Below are positions 9,908 to 22,020 of a DNA stretch of 64,000 nucleotides, piece by piece; the first letter of the stretch is position 1; each line of letters starts with the position of its first letter. The notes below the pieces were generated by a model, which worked only from the letters and a program-made list of their open reading frames with translations, was not told the origin of the DNA and did no database searches. Origin of the DNA: Rhizobium sp. (GTDB lineage: Bacteria; Pseudomonadota; Gammaproteobacteria; Burkholderiales; Thiobacillaceae); assembly GCA_019459285.1 (NCBI GenBank), contig JAIBEL010000029.1, forward strand, positions 1 to 64,000. The letters are read 5' to 3'. The translations under genes were made by a program, and so were the position numbers.

Positions 9908-11194
9908 TCACGGACCCCAGACCGGTTCGCGCGCATCCACGCCCGATTCCGACAGACGTGCGCGCGTTTTGCCGTCCAGGCTCACCGTGCCGAGTATTCC
10001 TTGTTCACCCTGCACCGTGGCATACAACACGGCTTGGCCATTCGGCGCGAAGCTGGGCGACTCGTCGCGTGCGGTATCGGTCAACACACGGGTCTGTCCC
10101 GAAGCCAATTCCTGCAAGGTCACGCTGAACCGCCCGCCATCGCGGCTGATGTAGGCCAGATACCGTCCATCCGGGCTGATCGCGGGGGAGACATTATAGC
10201 TGCCGTTGAAGGTCACCCGTTTGGCGTCGCCGCCGCTGGCCGCCATGCGATAGATTTGCGGGCTGCCACCCCGGTCCGAGGTGAAATACAGGGTTTGTCC
10301 GTCGGGGGAGAATACCGGTTCGGTGTCGATATTGCTGCCCCGCGTCAGACGCGTCAATCCACCGCCATCGGCATTGATCATATAAATCTGTGAAGCGCCG
10401 TCGCGCGTCAGCACGACAGCCAGCCGCCGGCCGTCCGGCGTCCATGCCGGAGCCGAGTTGGAGCCCTTGAATGCCGCGAGCTTGCGGCGATGGCCATCCC
10501 TGAGCGACTGCACATATACGACAGGCTTCTTGTCCTCGAACGACACATACACAATCTGGCTGCCGTCAGGCGAGAACATCGGCGAAATCACCGATTCGTT
10601 GGAACGCACCACCGTGCGCGGGTTTTGCCCATCCGCATCGGCCACCCGCAATTCATAGCGGCGGCCCTGCTTCTGTACGTAGGCGATGCGGGTGCTGAAC
10701 GCGCCGGGGATGCCGGTCAGCTTCGCGTAGATGAGGTCTGCAATCTGGTGCGCCGTGGCACGCCACTGGCCGGCCGTGATGGTGTAGCTGTAGGCCGCGA
10801 GCTGCGTCTGCTTGAGAACGTCCAGCAGATGGAAGCGAATCTCGAGACGTCCGCCCGGCTGCGCAGTGACCTGGCCAACCACCAGCGCGTCGGCTCCCTT
10901 GCCGCGCCAGACGCCATAATCAACCTGCGCGGGCACGACAGGCTGCTGCGCCCCGCCCACGTCCACTAGCCTGAACTGGCCGCTGCGGTTGAGGTCGTCC
11001 CCGGCGATCTGGGTCAGTGCAGGGTTGGGCTGGCCGGGCGCGGCCTGAAACGGCACCATAGCCACGGCAATCTTGTTGGCGGCGCCGCCAATGACCTGGA
11101 TTTCCATCGCAGCGCGCGCGGAAAACGGCGCGCACAGCAAGGTCAGACAGAACAGGGGAAACAACAGAACGGCACGCAGCATGGATACGGACAT
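9908..11194 (-). CDS. tolB: Tol-Pal system beta-propeller protein TolB
   Basis: A periplasmic protein of about 428 residues. It has a signal peptide ending SARA, an N-terminal domain (about 30-150) that contacts TolA, and a six-bladed propeller with repeats such as [24 protein letters not shown] and [12 protein letters not shown]. The start is uncertain: I use the ATG at 11194, but an upstream ATG at 11233 or GTG at 11242 is in frame. The gap to pal (112 bp) holds an AATACAATCTGA direct repeat of unknown meaning. Confidence 0.95.
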   Translation of the reverse strand: MSVSMLRAVLLFPLFCLTLLCAPFSARAAMEIQVIGGAANKIAVAMVPFQAAPGQPNPALTQIAGDDLNRSGQFRLVDVGGAQQPVVPAQVDYGVWRGKGADALVVGQVTAQPGGRLEIRFHLLDVLKQTQLAAYSYTITAGQWRATAHQIADLIYAKLTGIPGAFSTRIAYVQKQGRRYELRVADADGQNPRTVVRSNESVISPMFSPDGSQIVYVSFEDKKPVVYVQSLRDGHRRKLAAFKGSNSAPAWTPDGRRLAVVLTRDGASQIYMINADGGGLTRLTRGSNIDTEPVFSPDGQTLYFTSDRGGSPQIYRMAASGGDAKRVTFNGSYNVSPAISPDGRYLAYISRDGGRFSVTLQELASGQTRVLTDTARDESPSFAPNGQAVLYATVQGEQGILGTVSLDGKTRARLSESGVDAREPVWGP

Positions 11195-11274
11195 CGGGCT
11201 CACAAACGCTTTCTTGATGGGGCAGTCTAGCATAGGCTGCACGCGGCTCGAACCGCGTACCGGCCCGTCAAGGC

Positions 11275-12120
11275 CTACTCTTTGGGGCGGTGGACGAAGG
11301 AAAGTTCCGGGACAAAGGCGGCGCGCGCGTCGCGGTCTGTCGGCAAAGGCAATGGCGAAGACTTTTCGATGGCGCGTACCACTGCGTCGTCATACGCAGG
11401 ATTCCCGCTGGATTTCGTCACCCGCACGCTCTGGACCTCGCCAGTGGGTAGCAGCTTCACCAGGCAACGGACTTCGGGATTACCCTTCAGATTGTCGGGT
11501 AGCCGGGTGTTGCCCCGCACCTTGGCGCTGATCTGGTCGCGGTACTGTCCCACGACACTCGCCATCTCGGCCTGACGCTTGTTGGCTGCCGCCTGCGCCT
11601 GGGTCAGCCGGGTCAGACGGGCCTCGTTTGCAGCAGCCTCAGCCGCCACGCGCTGCTTCAGGTCCTCTTCTTCCATCTGCCGCAGCAATGCCTGCCGCTT
11701 CTGTTCGGCCTGTTGTTTCTCACGCAAGGCCTTGGCCGCTTCGGCCCGCGTCTTTTCTTCGGCCGCCTGTATGGCCTGCAGTTTTTTCAGACGTTCGGCC
11801 TCGGCCTTTTTCTTTTCCAGAGCAATGTCGGGCGTCTTCGGCGGCGGCGGTTCCTTTTCCACCGGTTTGGGGGTGGGTGCGACAGGCTCCGGCTTGGGCG
11901 CTTTCACGGGCGGCGGGCGAGACCTGGCCGGAGGCGGCGGGGGCGTGTCCGGCAAGGTTTCCCATAGATCGACCATGACTGCCTCAGGATGATGGGTCTG
12001 CCATGACACGCCGAACACCAGCATCAGAACGAATAGCACATGTACGCCCAGCGCCAGCGCGGCTGCCAGGAGGTTGGGAACGGGACGCGAGCCAGGCGGG
12101 GCGTCTGCCGTGAAATTCAT
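11275..12120 (-). CDS. tolA: TolA, energy-transducing envelope protein
   Basis: 281 residues. One N-terminal membrane helix (about 18-40) is followed by a proline-rich stretch, a long Ala/Glu/Lys/Arg helix (about 95-190), and a C-terminal domain III ending in the TonB-like [13 protein letters not shown]. It transmits the proton-motive force sensed by TolQR to Pal. The start overlaps the tolR stop (ATGA). Confidence 0.95.
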   Translation of the reverse strand: MNFTADAPPGSRPVPNLLAAALALGVHVLFVLMLVFGVSWQTHHPEAVMVDLWETLPDTPPPPPARSRPPPVKAPKPEPVAPTPKPVEKEPPPPKTPDIALEKKKAEAERLKKLQAIQAAEEKTRAEAAKALREKQQAEQKRQALLRQMEEEDLKQRVAAEAAANEARLTRLTQAQAAANKRQAEMASVVGQYRDQISAKVRGNTRLPDNLKGNPEVRCLVKLLPTGEVQSVRVTKSSGNPAYDDAVVRAIEKSSPLPLPTDRDARAAFVPELSFVHRPKE

Positions 12121-12527
12121 GGAGCCGGGCGGGCAAGCAGGCCGATACGCGTGATCCGGGCCTGTTGCAGGAGCGTCATCGTATGCATCACCTCCTCGTA
12201 GCGAACTTTCTTGTCCGCCGCGATCACCACCGGCTGGTCCGGCTGGGCGCGATGAAACGCGGCAATTTCATCAGGCAGGGCCGATTTCGCCACCACCCGT
12301 TCGCTGCCTCCGGATGCACGGTCGCGCAGCAGGTATTCGCCGGATTCCTTGATGATGATTTCGAGCGGCTTCTGCGGCGTCTGCGAGGTCTTGCCGACGC
12401 TCGGCAATTCGACCTGGGCCGGATTGATGAATGGCGCGGTGACCATGAAGATCACCAGCAGCACCAGCATCACGTCGATCATCGGCACGACGTTGATCTG
12501 GGCGACCTGTTTGCGGGTCCGTGCCAC
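12117..12527 (-). CDS. tolR: TolR biopolymer transport protein
   Basis: 136 residues: a short cytoplasmic N-terminus, one membrane helix with the essential Asp in VPMIDVMLVLLVIFM, and a periplasmic ExbD-like domain. It starts at a GTG three bases after the tolQ stop. It works with TolQ as the proton channel of the Tol system. Confidence 0.96.
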   Translation of the reverse strand: MARTRKQVAQINVVPMIDVMLVLLVIFMVTAPFINPAQVELPSVGKTSQTPQKPLEIIIKESGEYLLRDRASGGSERVVAKSALPDEIAAFHRAQPDQPVVIAADKKVRYEEVMHTMTLLQQARITRIGLLARPAP

Positions 12528-12530
12528 GGG

Positions 12531-13229
12531 CTATACCGATTTGGCCGTCACCTGCTGCCGCTGCAGGATGTTGGAGAATTCCTCCATGAAGCTTTCCATG
12601 CGGTTGGCCAGGCGATCGATGTCATGGGTGTAGCGGTTATAGCCAACGACCGCGGGAATCGCCGCAAACAGGCCCATGGCCGTTGCGATCAGCGCTTCGG
12701 CAATGCCGGGCGCGACCTGCGCCAGCGTGGCCTGCGCCACGCTCGACAGTCCCATGAAGGCGATCATGATGCCCCACACCGTGCCGAATAGGCCGACGTA
12801 GGGCGATACCGATCCAACGGTGGCGAGGAAGGCCAGATGCGACTCGAGGCCGTCGAGTTCGCGCTGGTAGGTCGCGCGCATCGCGCGTCGGGTGCCGTCG
12901 ATGATGACGTTGAGCGACAGTCCGGTCTGGTGCCGCAGTTTCATGAATTCACGAAACCCGGCTTCGAAGATGCGTTCCATTTCGCCCGCGCCCTCGCGCT
13001 CGCCGGCCACCCGCTGATAGATGGCGTTGATGTCGCCGCCACCCCAGAATTCGCGCTCGAAACTGTCGGTCACGCGCAGGGCCCGCTTGAGGGCGAACAT
13101 CTTGATGAAAATGTACCACCACGACATCAGCGAAGCGCCTAGCAACAGTGCCATCACAACCTGTACCGGCAGCGAGGCATGGAGGACGAGATGGAACAGC
13201 GAGAGGTCTTGACCGAGTTCAGGGTTCAC
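12531..13229 (-). CDS. tolQ: TolQ proton channel subunit
   Basis: The 232-residue ExbB/MotA-like protein has three membrane helices (about 20-42, 137-160, 172-195) and the conserved GLFGTVWGIM segment. Its GTG start overlaps the ybgC stop as GTGA. Confidence 0.96.
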   Translation of the reverse strand: MNPELGQDLSLFHLVLHASLPVQVVMALLLGASLMSWWYIFIKMFALKRALRVTDSFEREFWGGGDINAIYQRVAGEREGAGEMERIFEAGFREFMKLRHQTGLSLNVIIDGTRRAMRATYQRELDGLESHLAFLATVGSVSPYVGLFGTVWGIMIAFMGLSSVAQATLAQVAPGIAEALIATAMGLFAAIPAVVGYNRYTHDIDRLANRMESFMEEFSNILQRQQVTAKSV

Positions 13230-13626
13230 GTTGCGGGGGCCAATGCTTGAAGAATGGGCTCAGGTATTTTAACGGGTTTGAAACGTATCGCATCGACGCA
13301 TGCAAGCGTCACGACAGCTTCTGCCAGACGGGTGGACCCGTGCATAAGTTCCTGCCGCACGCTGAGGCTGGCACGTCCGGCTTCGTGCAGCACCACTGAC
13401 ACCCCGAGCTGCTCGTTGAAGCGCGCCGGCGACAGGTAATCGATTTCCACCCGCCGCACCACGAACACGACACCCGTCTCGTCGTGCAGGACATCCTGCT
13501 CGAAGCCGAATGCACGCAGCCATTCGCTGCGCGCGCGCTCCATGAACTTGAGGTAGTTGGCGTAATACACCACGCCGCCCGCGTCGGTATCCTCCCAGTA
13601 GACGCGCACCGGCCAGACAAACGCCA

Positions 13627-13627
<1 letters not shown>
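13226..13627 (-). CDS. ybgC: Tol-Pal associated acyl-CoA thioesterase YbgC
   Basis: The 133-residue hotdog-fold thioesterase has the signature WEDTDAGGVVYYANYLKF, including the catalytic Asp. The ATG overlaps the ruvB stop by one base (TGATG). A TTG directly before it is possible but unlikely. It is the usual first gene of the tol-pal operon. Confidence 0.95.
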
Positions 13628-14655
<1,028 letters not shown>

Positions 14656-14691
14656 GGAGCCGGAAGCGGCGTTACGGAATACAAGCGGATT

Positions 14692-16197
14692 CTACTCCGT
14701 GGCGTCTTCCCCTGGCGCAGCGTCCTGTGCCAGTTGGCCCCGCCCGTGCGCTTTCGCGCGATAAAGCGCCCGGTCGGCGCGGGCAAGCGCGGCGTTGAGC
14801 GTGTCGGTGGCGGCACTGCCCAGCCAGGTCTGCCCCGCGCTGAGACCCGTATCCAGTTCGAGGCCGAAACCATTCAGCTCGCTTCTGAAATGGTCGCTCA
14901 GGCGCTGGTACCAGGCGTTCACACCGGCGGCATCGAGCCCCGACAGGAGCACCGCAAACTCGTCGCCGGCCAGACGCGCGGCCAGATCGGCACGTCGGGT
15001 CAACGCTTTCAGCGACTGCGCCAGGGCAAGCAGGACCTGGTCGCCCACCCCATGCCCATAGCGATCGTTGACCCCTTTGAAATGATCGATGTCGAGCATG
15101 ACCAGAGCGACGGCGTGCTGCCGCTCCGCGAGCCCCTGTGCCAGGGGGAAACGGGTCTCGAAGGCGCGCCGGTTGGGCAGTCCCGTGAGCGGGTCGGTCA
15201 GGCTCAGATGCTCCAGCCGCGCACGCTGTTCCTGCACGTGCAGGGCGATCATGTTGATGTCGGCCGCCACCGTCTCGAACTCGATGTAGTGCGGCACGAT
15301 GGTGGGGACCGGTTCTTCATGCGCCAGAGCCGTCAGGGCGTCGACCGTGGACACGATGTCGCGCAGCATGGTGTGACGCAGCCGGATCATGGCGACGATT
15401 AGCACGCCCAACACGGCACCCAGGGTCAGCAAGCCCGCCACCACCTGCCGCCAGCCGCTGCGCGTCAGCCATTGCACCGGGGACTGCACGATCAACGTCC
15501 ACTCCGTGTCTGCCACGGGCAGACGGATTTCACGCACATGCCCGCTTATCTCGCCACGGCTGACGATCGTTTTCTCGCGCGCATCGACGAGCGCGGCGGC
15601 ATGGCCCGGCTGGATCGAATCATCGAGCACGCGCTGGAATTGCGTCAGGCGCACGCTCAAGAACACGCCGCCCAGCAGATCGCCCCGCGCGTCGCGCACG
15701 GGTGCGAGCAGGTCGACATGCTCAGCGCCGGTGATCTCGCGATGGACCCGCGGACGGCCGTTCGTCAACGCGCCCGCGCACTTCATGTCCTGGCGGCAGG
15801 CCGGGCTGATGCGCAAGGACCCCGCGTCGCCCAGTACATTGCCCTGTAAATCGACCAATGCCAAGCCCGATATCTCTGGCAGCAGCAGCTGGCGCGAGCG
15901 TGCCCACTGCTGCTTTGGCTCGATCGTGCCGTTGCGCATCAGGTCGACCAGCTCGGGCGCGCGCGCCGAGTTATCGAGCAGCTTGCGGTAATACTCCAGT
16001 TGCCGCATCAGGCTGGTACGCGTCTGTTCGGCCTCATGCTGGATAAAGCGCTGCTGATCCTCCCGGCTGGACTCCAGGCTGAACCACAGGCTGAGGCCGA
16101 TTCCCGCACCAAACATGCCCACCACGCTCAGCAGCAGCCATACCAGCTGGTGTTGCAGCGATGCCGACGGCCGAAGTCGTGGAGCGGGCTGCGTCAT
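14692..16197 (-). CDS. Membrane-bound diguanylate cyclase (GGDEF, periplasmic sensor)
   Basis: 501 residues. A first membrane helix (about 18-40) is followed by a periplasmic region of about 200 residues, probably a Cache-type sensor. A second helix (about 245-268, LLTLGAVLGVLIVAMI) leads into a GGDEF domain (about 335-490). The active loop reads AGDEF, a variant found in active enzymes. The RxxD inhibitory site RRAD lies five residues before it, so product feedback is likely. It makes cyclic di-GMP in response to an unknown periplasmic signal. It lies between ruvA and ruvB on the same strand, so it is probably co-transcribed with DNA repair genes. No Shine-Dalgarno sequence is evident at the ATG. 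Confidence 0.9.
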   Translation of the reverse strand: MTQPAPRLRPSASLQHQLVWLLLSVVGMFGAGIGLSLWFSLESSREDQQRFIQHEAEQTRTSLMRQLEYYRKLLDNSARAPELVDLMRNGTIEPKQQWARSRQLLLPEISGLALVDLQGNVLGDAGSLRISPACRQDMKCAGALTNGRPRVHREITGAEHVDLLAPVRDARGDLLGGVFLSVRLTQFQRVLDDSIQPGHAAALVDAREKTIVSRGEISGHVREIRLPVADTEWTLIVQSPVQWLTRSGWRQVVAGLLTLGAVLGVLIVAMIRLRHTMLRDIVSTVDALTALAHEEPVPTIVPHYIEFETVAADINMIALHVQEQRARLEHLSLTDPLTGLPNRRAFETRFPLAQGLAERQHAVALVMLDIDHFKGVNDRYGHGVGDQVLLALAQSLKALTRRADLAARLAGDEFAVLLSGLDAAGVNAWYQRLSDHFRSELNGFGLELDTGLSAGQTWLGSAATDTLNAALARADRALYRAKAHGRGQLAQDAAPGEDATE

Positions 16198-16205
16198 GAA
16201 GGAAT

Positions 16206-16781
16206 TCAGGTCTTGGACAAGGCCCGCAGCGCCTGCCGGATCGCCTCGCCCACCGGCAGGTCGGGCGGCAACTGGCGTACGGCCTCGGTGGTCTCGCGTT
16301 CGTTGTAGCCCAGTGCCAGCAGGGCCTGGCGCACATCGTCCGATACGCCGGGCGTTTCCGGACTGGCGATCGCGCCCGCGAATACCGGCTTGCCCCTGAG
16401 TTCGAGCAGCAGACGCTCGGCGGTTTTCTTGCCGATGCCCGGGACTTTGACGATGCGGCCGATTTCCTGCGCCGCGATCGCCGCCGACAGATCGTTGACC
16501 GACAGACCTGACAACACCGACAGCGCCGTCTTGGCGCCGATCCCCGAGACCTTCAACAGTTCGCGAAACGCCGCACGTTCGACTTCGCTGCCGAAGCCAT
16601 ACAGCAGATGCGCATCCTCGCGGATGGCCAGATGAGTGAGCAGGCTGATCTTCTCGCCGATCGCGGGCAGATTGTAGAACGTGCTCATCGGCACGTCGAT
16701 CTCGTAACCGACGCCGTTGACATCCACCAGCACCTGCGGCGGCTGTTTGGCGGCGAGGGTGCCGGTAATTCTGCCTATCAT
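16206..16781 (-). CDS. ruvA: Holliday junction binding protein RuvA
   Basis: 191 residues. The N-terminal OB fold starts MIGRITGTL. Helix-hairpin-helix motifs [10 protein letters not shown] and [12 protein letters not shown] bind the junction, and the C-terminal domain III contacts RuvB. The ATG at 16781 follows AAGGA. The upstream in-frame extension overlaps ruvC and is rejected. Confidence 0.98.
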   Translation of the reverse strand: MIGRITGTLAAKQPPQVLVDVNGVGYEIDVPMSTFYNLPAIGEKISLLTHLAIREDAHLLYGFGSEVERAAFRELLKVSGIGAKTALSVLSGLSVNDLSAAIAAQEIGRIVKVPGIGKKTAERLLLELRGKPVFAGAIASPETPGVSDDVRQALLALGYNERETTEAVRQLPPDLPVGEAIRQALRALSKT

Positions 16782-16794
16782 GTGGAGTCCTTGC

Positions 16795-17310
16795 TCATAC
16801 CAGTCGCCCGCCCTTGACGCGGTAGCCTGCGGTGGAGTGTGTGCCCAATCGGCTGCCATGTGCATGGGTGATGGCACAGGCCAGCGCATCGGCCGCGTCG
16901 GCCGTCGGCGCGACAGGCAGGCTCAGCAGGCGCTTGACCATCTCCTGCACCTGTTCCTTGGCGGCCTTGCCGTGGCCAACCACCGCCTGCTTGATCTGCA
17001 ATGCAGTGTATTCCGCCACCAGCAATTCATTCGAGACCGCCGCGCAGATCGCCGCGCCGCGTGCCTGCCCGAGCAGCAGCGTCGACTGCGGGTTGACGTT
17101 GACGAAGACGATTTCCACCGCGCAGGTATCGGGCTGATAGGTGCCGATCACCTCGTTCAATCCGGCAAACAGCACGCCCAGCCGCTGCGGCAGGCTGCCC
17201 TCGCCGCTCTTGATCACGCCACTGGCAATATAGGCCAGCTTCTGGCCGGTCTGTTCGATCACGCCGAAGCCGGTGAGGCGCAGACCGGGATCAATGCCGA
17301 GGATGCGCAA
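16795..17310 (-). CDS. ruvC: Holliday junction resolvase RuvC
   Basis: The 171-residue RNase H-fold nuclease has catalytic acidic residues in [20 protein letters not shown] and ADALACAI. It starts at a TTG preceded by GGAG nine bases upstream. That Shine-Dalgarno sequence lies around the yebC stop codon, which suggests coupling to yebC. Confidence 0.97.
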   Translation of the reverse strand: MRILGIDPGLRLTGFGVIEQTGQKLAYIASGVIKSGEGSLPQRLGVLFAGLNEVIGTYQPDTCAVEIVFVNVNPQSTLLLGQARGAAICAAVSNELLVAEYTALQIKQAVVGHGKAAKEQVQEMVKRLLSLPVAPTADAADALACAITHAHGSRLGTHSTAGYRVKGGRLV

Positions 17311-17318
17311 TGGGTGGA

Positions 17319-18050
17319 TTACTCCGGCAAGACCGCGTTGGTGTAGACCTCCTGCACGTCGTCGAGGCTTTCGAGCGCGTCCAGGATTTTCTGCATCTTC
17401 ACCGCGTCGTCGCCCGCGAGTTCGGTCTCCGCTTCCGGGCGCATGGTGATCTCGGCGACCGCCGGCTTGAAGCCGGCCGTCTCCAGTGCCTCCTTCACTG
17501 CTTCGAAAGACTTGGGATCGGGCGAGGTCAACACTTCGATCGATCCATCCTCGTTGGGAATGATGTCGTCGGCACCGGCGTCGAGCGCGGCTTCCATCAC
17601 GGCTTCTTCACTCACGCCCGGCTCCAGGATGATCTGGCCGCAGTGCTTGAACTGGAATGCCACGCAGCCGTCGGTGCCCATGTTGCCGCCGTGCTTGACG
17701 AAGGCGTGGCGCACGTCGGCGACGGTGCGCACCTTGTTGTCGGTGAGACAGTCGACCATCACCGCGACGCCGCCGATGCCGTAGCCCTCGTAGCGCGCTT
17801 CCTCGTAGTTCACGCCCTCGAGCTGGCCGGTACCGCGCTTGATCGCGTTTTCAATGTTGTCCTTCGGCAACGACTCGGCCTTGCCCTTCTCGATCGCCAG
17901 CCGCAGGCGCGGGTTCATGGCGGGGTCGCCGCCGCCCATCTTGGCCGCCACGGTGATTTCCTTGATAAGCTTGGTGAAGATCTTGCCGCGCTTGGCATCC
18001 TGGCGTCCCTTGCGGTGCTGGATGTTGGCCCATTTCGAATGTCCTGCCAT
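17319..18050 (-). CDS. yebC: YebC/PmpR family protein (TACO1-like)
   Basis: 243 residues with the family start [15 protein letters not shown] and three-domain length. Members were described as transcriptional regulators (PmpR) and more recently as factors relieving ribosome stalls. It is the first gene of the ruv cluster, diverging from the ROK kinase gene with only 21 bp between start codons. Confidence 0.96.
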   Translation of the reverse strand: MAGHSKWANIQHRKGRQDAKRGKIFTKLIKEITVAAKMGGGDPAMNPRLRLAIEKGKAESLPKDNIENAIKRGTGQLEGVNYEEARYEGYGIGGVAVMVDCLTDNKVRTVADVRHAFVKHGGNMGTDGCVAFQFKHCGQIILEPGVSEEAVMEAALDAGADDIIPNEDGSIEVLTSPDPKSFEAVKEALETAGFKPAVAEITMRPEAETELAGDDAVKMQKILDALESLDDVQEVYTNAVLPE

Positions 18051-18071
18051 GTCGATTCCAACGCAAAAATA

Positions 18072-19082
18072 ATGCGCGATTTTAGCACCCCGGCCCCGTC
18101 CCTCCGCCTCGGCATCGACCTCGGCGGCACCAAAATCGAACTCATCGCGCTCGACGCCGGCGGCGGCGAAGTCCTGCGCCGCCGCGTGCCGACCCCGCAG
18201 AACGACTACCTGGCCACCGTGTCAGCCGTCGCCGCGCTGATCCATCAGGCCGAAAACGAACTGGGCCGACAGGGCAGCATCGGTATCGGCACCCCCGGCG
18301 CCATCTCGCCCGCCAGCGGCCTGATGAAGAACTGCAATTCGACCTGCCTCAACGGAAAACCCTTGCAGGAAGATCTCGAACGCGCCCTGAACCGCGAAGT
18401 GCGGCTCGCCAACGATGCCAACTGCTTTGCTCTGTCGGAAGCCATCGACGGCGCCGCAGCCGGCGCCGCCAGCGTGTTCGGCGTGATCCTCGGCACCGGC
18501 GTCGGCGGCGGCGTGGTAGTGCGCGGGCATCTGCTGCGCGGCGCCAATGCGATCGCGGGCGAATGGGGACATTCGCCGCTGCCCTGGTTCCAGTTCGCCC
18601 ATACCCAGGCCGATCGCGCCGGCACCGGCCAGCATCCGGCCACCGGCGAGGCGATCCTGCATCCGTGGCCGAACCCGCGCGAGCTCGACGCCGCGCCGGC
18701 CTGCTATTGCGGCAAGAAAGGCTGCATCGAAACCTGGCTGTCGGGCCGGGCGCTCACGGCCGACCACGTGCGCTATGGTGGCGAGGAATTGCCCGCACAC
18801 GAGATCGTGCAGCTGGCCAACGCGGGCTACGGCCCCTGCAGCGCCACGCTCGCGCGCTACGAGGAACGGCTGGCGCGTGCGCTGGCCGGCGTGATCAACC
18901 TGCTCGACCCCGACGTCATCGTGCTCGGCGGTGGGCTCTCCAACATCGCCCGCCTCTACGACACCGTGCCGCAGCTATGGCCGCGCTACGTATTTTCCGA
19001 TCGCGTCGACACCCAACTGGTACCGCCGAAATACGGCGACTCCAGCGGGGTGCGCGGCGCAGCATGGTTGTGGGATGACTAA
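18072..19082 (+). CDS. ROK family sugar kinase (fructokinase-like)
   Basis: The 336-residue cytoplasmic kinase has the N-terminal phosphate loop [19 protein letters not shown], the catalytic GEWGHSPL region and the ROK zinc motif [10 protein letters not shown]. It probably phosphorylates a hexose such as fructose, glucose or N-acetylglucosamine. The sequence does not decide which. The frame is open far upstream over yebC, but the ATG at 18072 gives the standard N-terminus. Its stop overlaps the stop of the convergent ndh gene. Confidence 0.9.
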   Translation: MRDFSTPAPSLRLGIDLGGTKIELIALDAGGGEVLRRRVPTPQNDYLATVSAVAALIHQAENELGRQGSIGIGTPGAISPASGLMKNCNSTCLNGKPLQEDLERALNREVRLANDANCFALSEAIDGAAAGAASVFGVILGTGVGGGVVVRGHLLRGANAIAGEWGHSPLPWFQFAHTQADRAGTGQHPATGEAILHPWPNPRELDAAPACYCGKKGCIETWLSGRALTADHVRYGGEELPAHEIVQLANAGYGPCSATLARYEERLARALAGVINLLDPDVIVLGGGLSNIARLYDTVPQLWPRYVFSDRVDTQLVPPKYGDSSGVRGAAWLWDD

Positions 19083-20401
19083 TGCAGCTTGATGCGCGCC
19101 CGCGTCGGCGTGCTGATGAAATGGGCGTAGGTCGTGAGCGAGGTCTTGAACCAGCCATGCAGCGCAATCTGGTGCATCTTGTGCAGCGACCAGTAGACGA
19201 AGCGCGCCATCACGCCTTCGATCATGATGCTGCCGCCGGACAGTCCGCCCATCAGATTGCCGACCGTGGAGAAACGGCCCAGCGCGACCAGCGAGCCGTA
19301 GTCGCGATAGACATATTCGGGAAGCGACTTGCCGCGGAAACGCCGGCAGATCGATTTCACCAGCATCGAGGCCTGCTGGTGCGCGGCCTGCGCGCGCGGC
19401 GGGACGAAGCCCTTGCCGTCGGGCAGTGCGCACGCCGCACAGTCGCCGAAGGCGAAGATGTTGTCGTCGCGGGTGGTCTGTAGCGTGGGACGCACGATCA
19501 GCTGATTGCTGCGGTTGGTTTCCAGGCCGTCGATGTCCTTCAGGAAATCCGGCGCCTTGATGCCGGCCGACCACACCATCATGCTGGCCGGGATGAACTT
19601 GCCGTCGGCAGTCAGCATGCCGTCGGCACGCACTTCGACCACCCGCTCCCGGGTGTGCACCTCGACCCCCAGTTCGGCCAGGCGATCGGCCGCAGCGGCC
19701 GACAGGCGGGGCGGTAGCCCCGGCAGGATACGGTCGGATGCCTCGACAATCAGCAGTTTCAGGCTCTTGTCCGGCTCGATGTGGTCCATGCCGTAGGACG
19801 ACAGCTCGCGCGTGGTGTCGTGCAGTTCGGCCGCGAGTTCGACCCCGGTGGCGCCAGCACCGACGATGCCGACGGTCAACTGGCCGGGCGCAACGGCCTC
19901 GGTCTGGGTGTTGGCGCGCAGACAGGCGTTGATATGGCGGCGATGGAACTCGCGCGCCTGCTCCGGCGTGTCGAGCATGATGCAGTGTTCCTTCACGCCA
20001 GGCACGCCGAAGTCGTTGCCGACCGAGCCGACCGCAATGATCAGCGTGTCATAGCGGAAGCTGCGGCGCGGGATGATCTCGACCCCGTTCTCGTCCAATG
20101 TGGGTGCGACGCGGACTTCCTGGCGTTGCCGATCCAGTCCGTCCATGCGGCCGAGACGGAACGTGAAATGGTGCCAGTGTCCCTGCGCCAGATATTCCAG
20201 GCGCTCGGCATACGAATCGAGGCTGCCCGCTGCGACTTCGTAGAGCAACGGCTTCCACAGATGCGAAGGCGAGGCGTCGATCAGCGTGATATTCGCGCGC
20301 TTCTTGTTTCCCAGCTTGTCACCCAAGCGGGTCGCCAGCTCCAGCCCTCCGGCTCCACCGCCCACGATGACGATTTCATGCACCTGCTGTTCCATTGCCA
20401 C
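19079..20401 (-). CDS. ndh: Type II NADH:quinone oxidoreductase (Ndh)
   Basis: The 440-residue FAD protein oxidises NADH to reduce quinone without proton pumping. It has the FAD motif GGGAGGLELATRLG at the N-terminus, the NADH motif GIVGAGATGVELAAEL near 180, and a C-terminal amphipathic region for membrane attachment. I prefer the GTG at 20401, which lies 7 bases after AGGAGG. The ATGs at 20395 and 20422 are alternatives. It is convergent with the ROK kinase. Confidence 0.9.
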   Translation of the reverse strand: MAMEQQVHEIVIVGGGAGGLELATRLGDKLGNKKRANITLIDASPSHLWKPLLYEVAAGSLDSYAERLEYLAQGHWHHFTFRLGRMDGLDRQRQEVRVAPTLDENGVEIIPRRSFRYDTLIIAVGSVGNDFGVPGVKEHCIMLDTPEQAREFHRRHINACLRANTQTEAVAPGQLTVGIVGAGATGVELAAELHDTTRELSSYGMDHIEPDKSLKLLIVEASDRILPGLPPRLSAAAADRLAELGVEVHTRERVVEVRADGMLTADGKFIPASMMVWSAGIKAPDFLKDIDGLETNRSNQLIVRPTLQTTRDDNIFAFGDCAACALPDGKGFVPPRAQAAHQQASMLVKSICRRFRGKSLPEYVYRDYGSLVALGRFSTVGNLMGGLSGGSIMIEGVMARFVYWSLHKMHQIALHGWFKTSLTTYAHFISTPTRARIKLH

Positions 20402-20529
20402 AAACTTTCCTCCTGTTTTCATAATAGCGAGATGATACCCGGAGTATTAGCATTTACTTCTATTCTTTGCCCGGTACGCGTTGCCATCGAACTCGATAGA
20501 ATCCGCATATCGACACCCCAGGATGCACC

Positions 20530-22020
20530 ATGACCGAACCGTTGCTCGTCGCCCGGAACGCCACCACCGACCTCGTCCTGCTGCCGCAGATGGCCAACCG
20601 GCACGGCCTCATCACCGGCGCCACCGGCACCGGCAAGACTGTCACCCTGCAGACGCTGGCCGAACATTTCTCCAGCATAGGCGTGCCGTGCTTCATGTCC
20701 GACGTGAAAGGTGACCTGTCCGGCGTATCGCAGGCCGGCGGCGGCAACGCCAAGGTGGCCGAGCGGGTCGAATCGCTCAAGCTCGAAGGCTTTGCCTACC
20801 AGGGCTATCCGGTCACCCTGTGGGATCCCTTCGGCCAGGCCGGCCACCCGGTGCGCGCCACCGTGTCCGACATGGGCCCGCTGCTGCTGGGGCGCATGCT
20901 GGACCTCAACGACACGCAAAGCGGCGTACTCAACCTGGTGTTCAAGGTGGCCGACGACAACGGCCTGCTGCTGCTCGACCTGAAGGACCTGCGCGCGATG
21001 CTCGCCTTCGTCGGCGAGAAGGCCAAGCAATTCACCACCGAATACGGCAACGTCTCCTCCGCCTCCATCGGCGCCATCCAACGCGGATTGCTGACGCTGG
21101 AATCGCAGGGCGGCGAACAGATCTTCGGCGAGCCGATGCTGAACATCGCCGACCTGATCCAGACCGATCGCGGGCGCGGCGTCATCAACATCCTGGCGGC
21201 CGACAAGCTGATGCAGTCCCCCAAGCTGTATGCCACGCTGCTGTTGTGGCTGTTGTCTGAACTGTTCGAGCAGCTGCCCGAGGCCGGCGACCTCGACAAG
21301 CCGAAGCTGGTGTTCTTCTTCGACGAAGCCCACCTCCTGTTCAACGACGCGCCCGACGCGCTGGTGGAGAAAATCGAGCAGGTGGTGCGGCTGATCCGCT
21401 CCAAGGGTGTCGGCGTGTACTTCGTCACCCAGAACCCGGCCGACGTGCCCGACAAGGTGTTGTCGCAGCTCGGCAACCGCGTGCAGCATGCGCTGCGCGC
21501 CTTCTCGCCGCGCGACCAAAAGGCCGTGAAGGCCGCTGCCGAGACCATGCGCGACAACCCTGCGCTGGACGAAGCCGCCGCCATCACCGAACTCGGCGTG
21601 GGCGAGGCGCTGGTGTCGCTGCTCGACGCCAAGGGCCGGCCCGGCGTGGTCGAGCGCGCCTTCGTCGTCCCGCCGCAGGGCCAGATCGGCCCGATCACCG
21701 ACACCCAACGCGCACAGCTGATCCAGTCCTCGCTGGTCGCGGGCGTCTACGACAAGACCGTCGACCGCGAATCCGCCTACGAAACGCTGAAGGTGCGCGC
21801 GGAACAATCGGCGCAGGCGGCTCAGCAGGCCAAGACCACGGCGCAACCCGCAACGGGAGGCGGACTCGGCGGGGTATTGGGTGAGATCCTGACCGGGAAC
21901 GGTCGCCGCCAAGGTGCGGCCGAAGCGCTCGCCAAATCGGCCGCACGCGCCATCGGCAGTCAGGTCGGCCGCAGCCTCATACGTGGCGTGCTCGGCAGCC
22001 TGTTCGGCGGGAAGCGGTAA
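20530..22020 (+). CDS. HerA-like DUF853 ATPase (YjgR family)
   Basis: 496 residues. It has Walker A GATGTGKT near residue 35, LMSDVKGD-like switch residues, Walker [13 protein letters not shown] near 260, and a C-terminal low-complexity linker (Ala/Gln, then GGGLGG) before a helical tail. It belongs to the DUF853/HerA helicase group, close to E. coli YjgR. The biological role is not established. It has no partner nuclease (NurA) nearby, so it need not be a HerA-NurA resection system. It diverges from ndh across about 130 bp. Confidence 0.88.
   Translation: MTEPLLVARNATTDLVLLPQMANRHGLITGATGTGKTVTLQTLAEHFSSIGVPCFMSDVKGDLSGVSQAGGGNAKVAERVESLKLEGFAYQGYPVTLWDPFGQAGHPVRATVSDMGPLLLGRMLDLNDTQSGVLNLVFKVADDNGLLLLDLKDLRAMLAFVGEKAKQFTTEYGNVSSASIGAIQRGLLTLESQGGEQIFGEPMLNIADLIQTDRGRGVINILAADKLMQSPKLYATLLLWLLSELFEQLPEAGDLDKPKLVFFFDEAHLLFNDAPDALVEKIEQVVRLIRSKGVGVYFVTQNPADVPDKVLSQLGNRVQHALRAFSPRDQKAVKAAAETMRDNPALDEAAAITELGVGEALVSLLDAKGRPGVVERAFVVPPQGQIGPITDTQRAQLIQSSLVAGVYDKTVDRESAYETLKVRAEQSAQAAQQAKTTAQPATGGGLGGVLGEILTGNGRRQGAAEALAKSAARAIGSQVGRSLIRGVLGSLFGGKR

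Noticed and set aside
17310-18071. Upstream extension of the ROK kinase frame over yebC
   Set aside because: The extension is antisense to yebC and the ROK domain begins at the ATG at 18072.
20419-21912. 497-codon minus-strand open frame opposite the DUF853 ATPase gene
   Set aside because: It is antisense to a gene with Walker motifs. Its product is a low-complexity run rich in Gly, Val, His and Gln, typical of the antisense frame in high-GC DNA.
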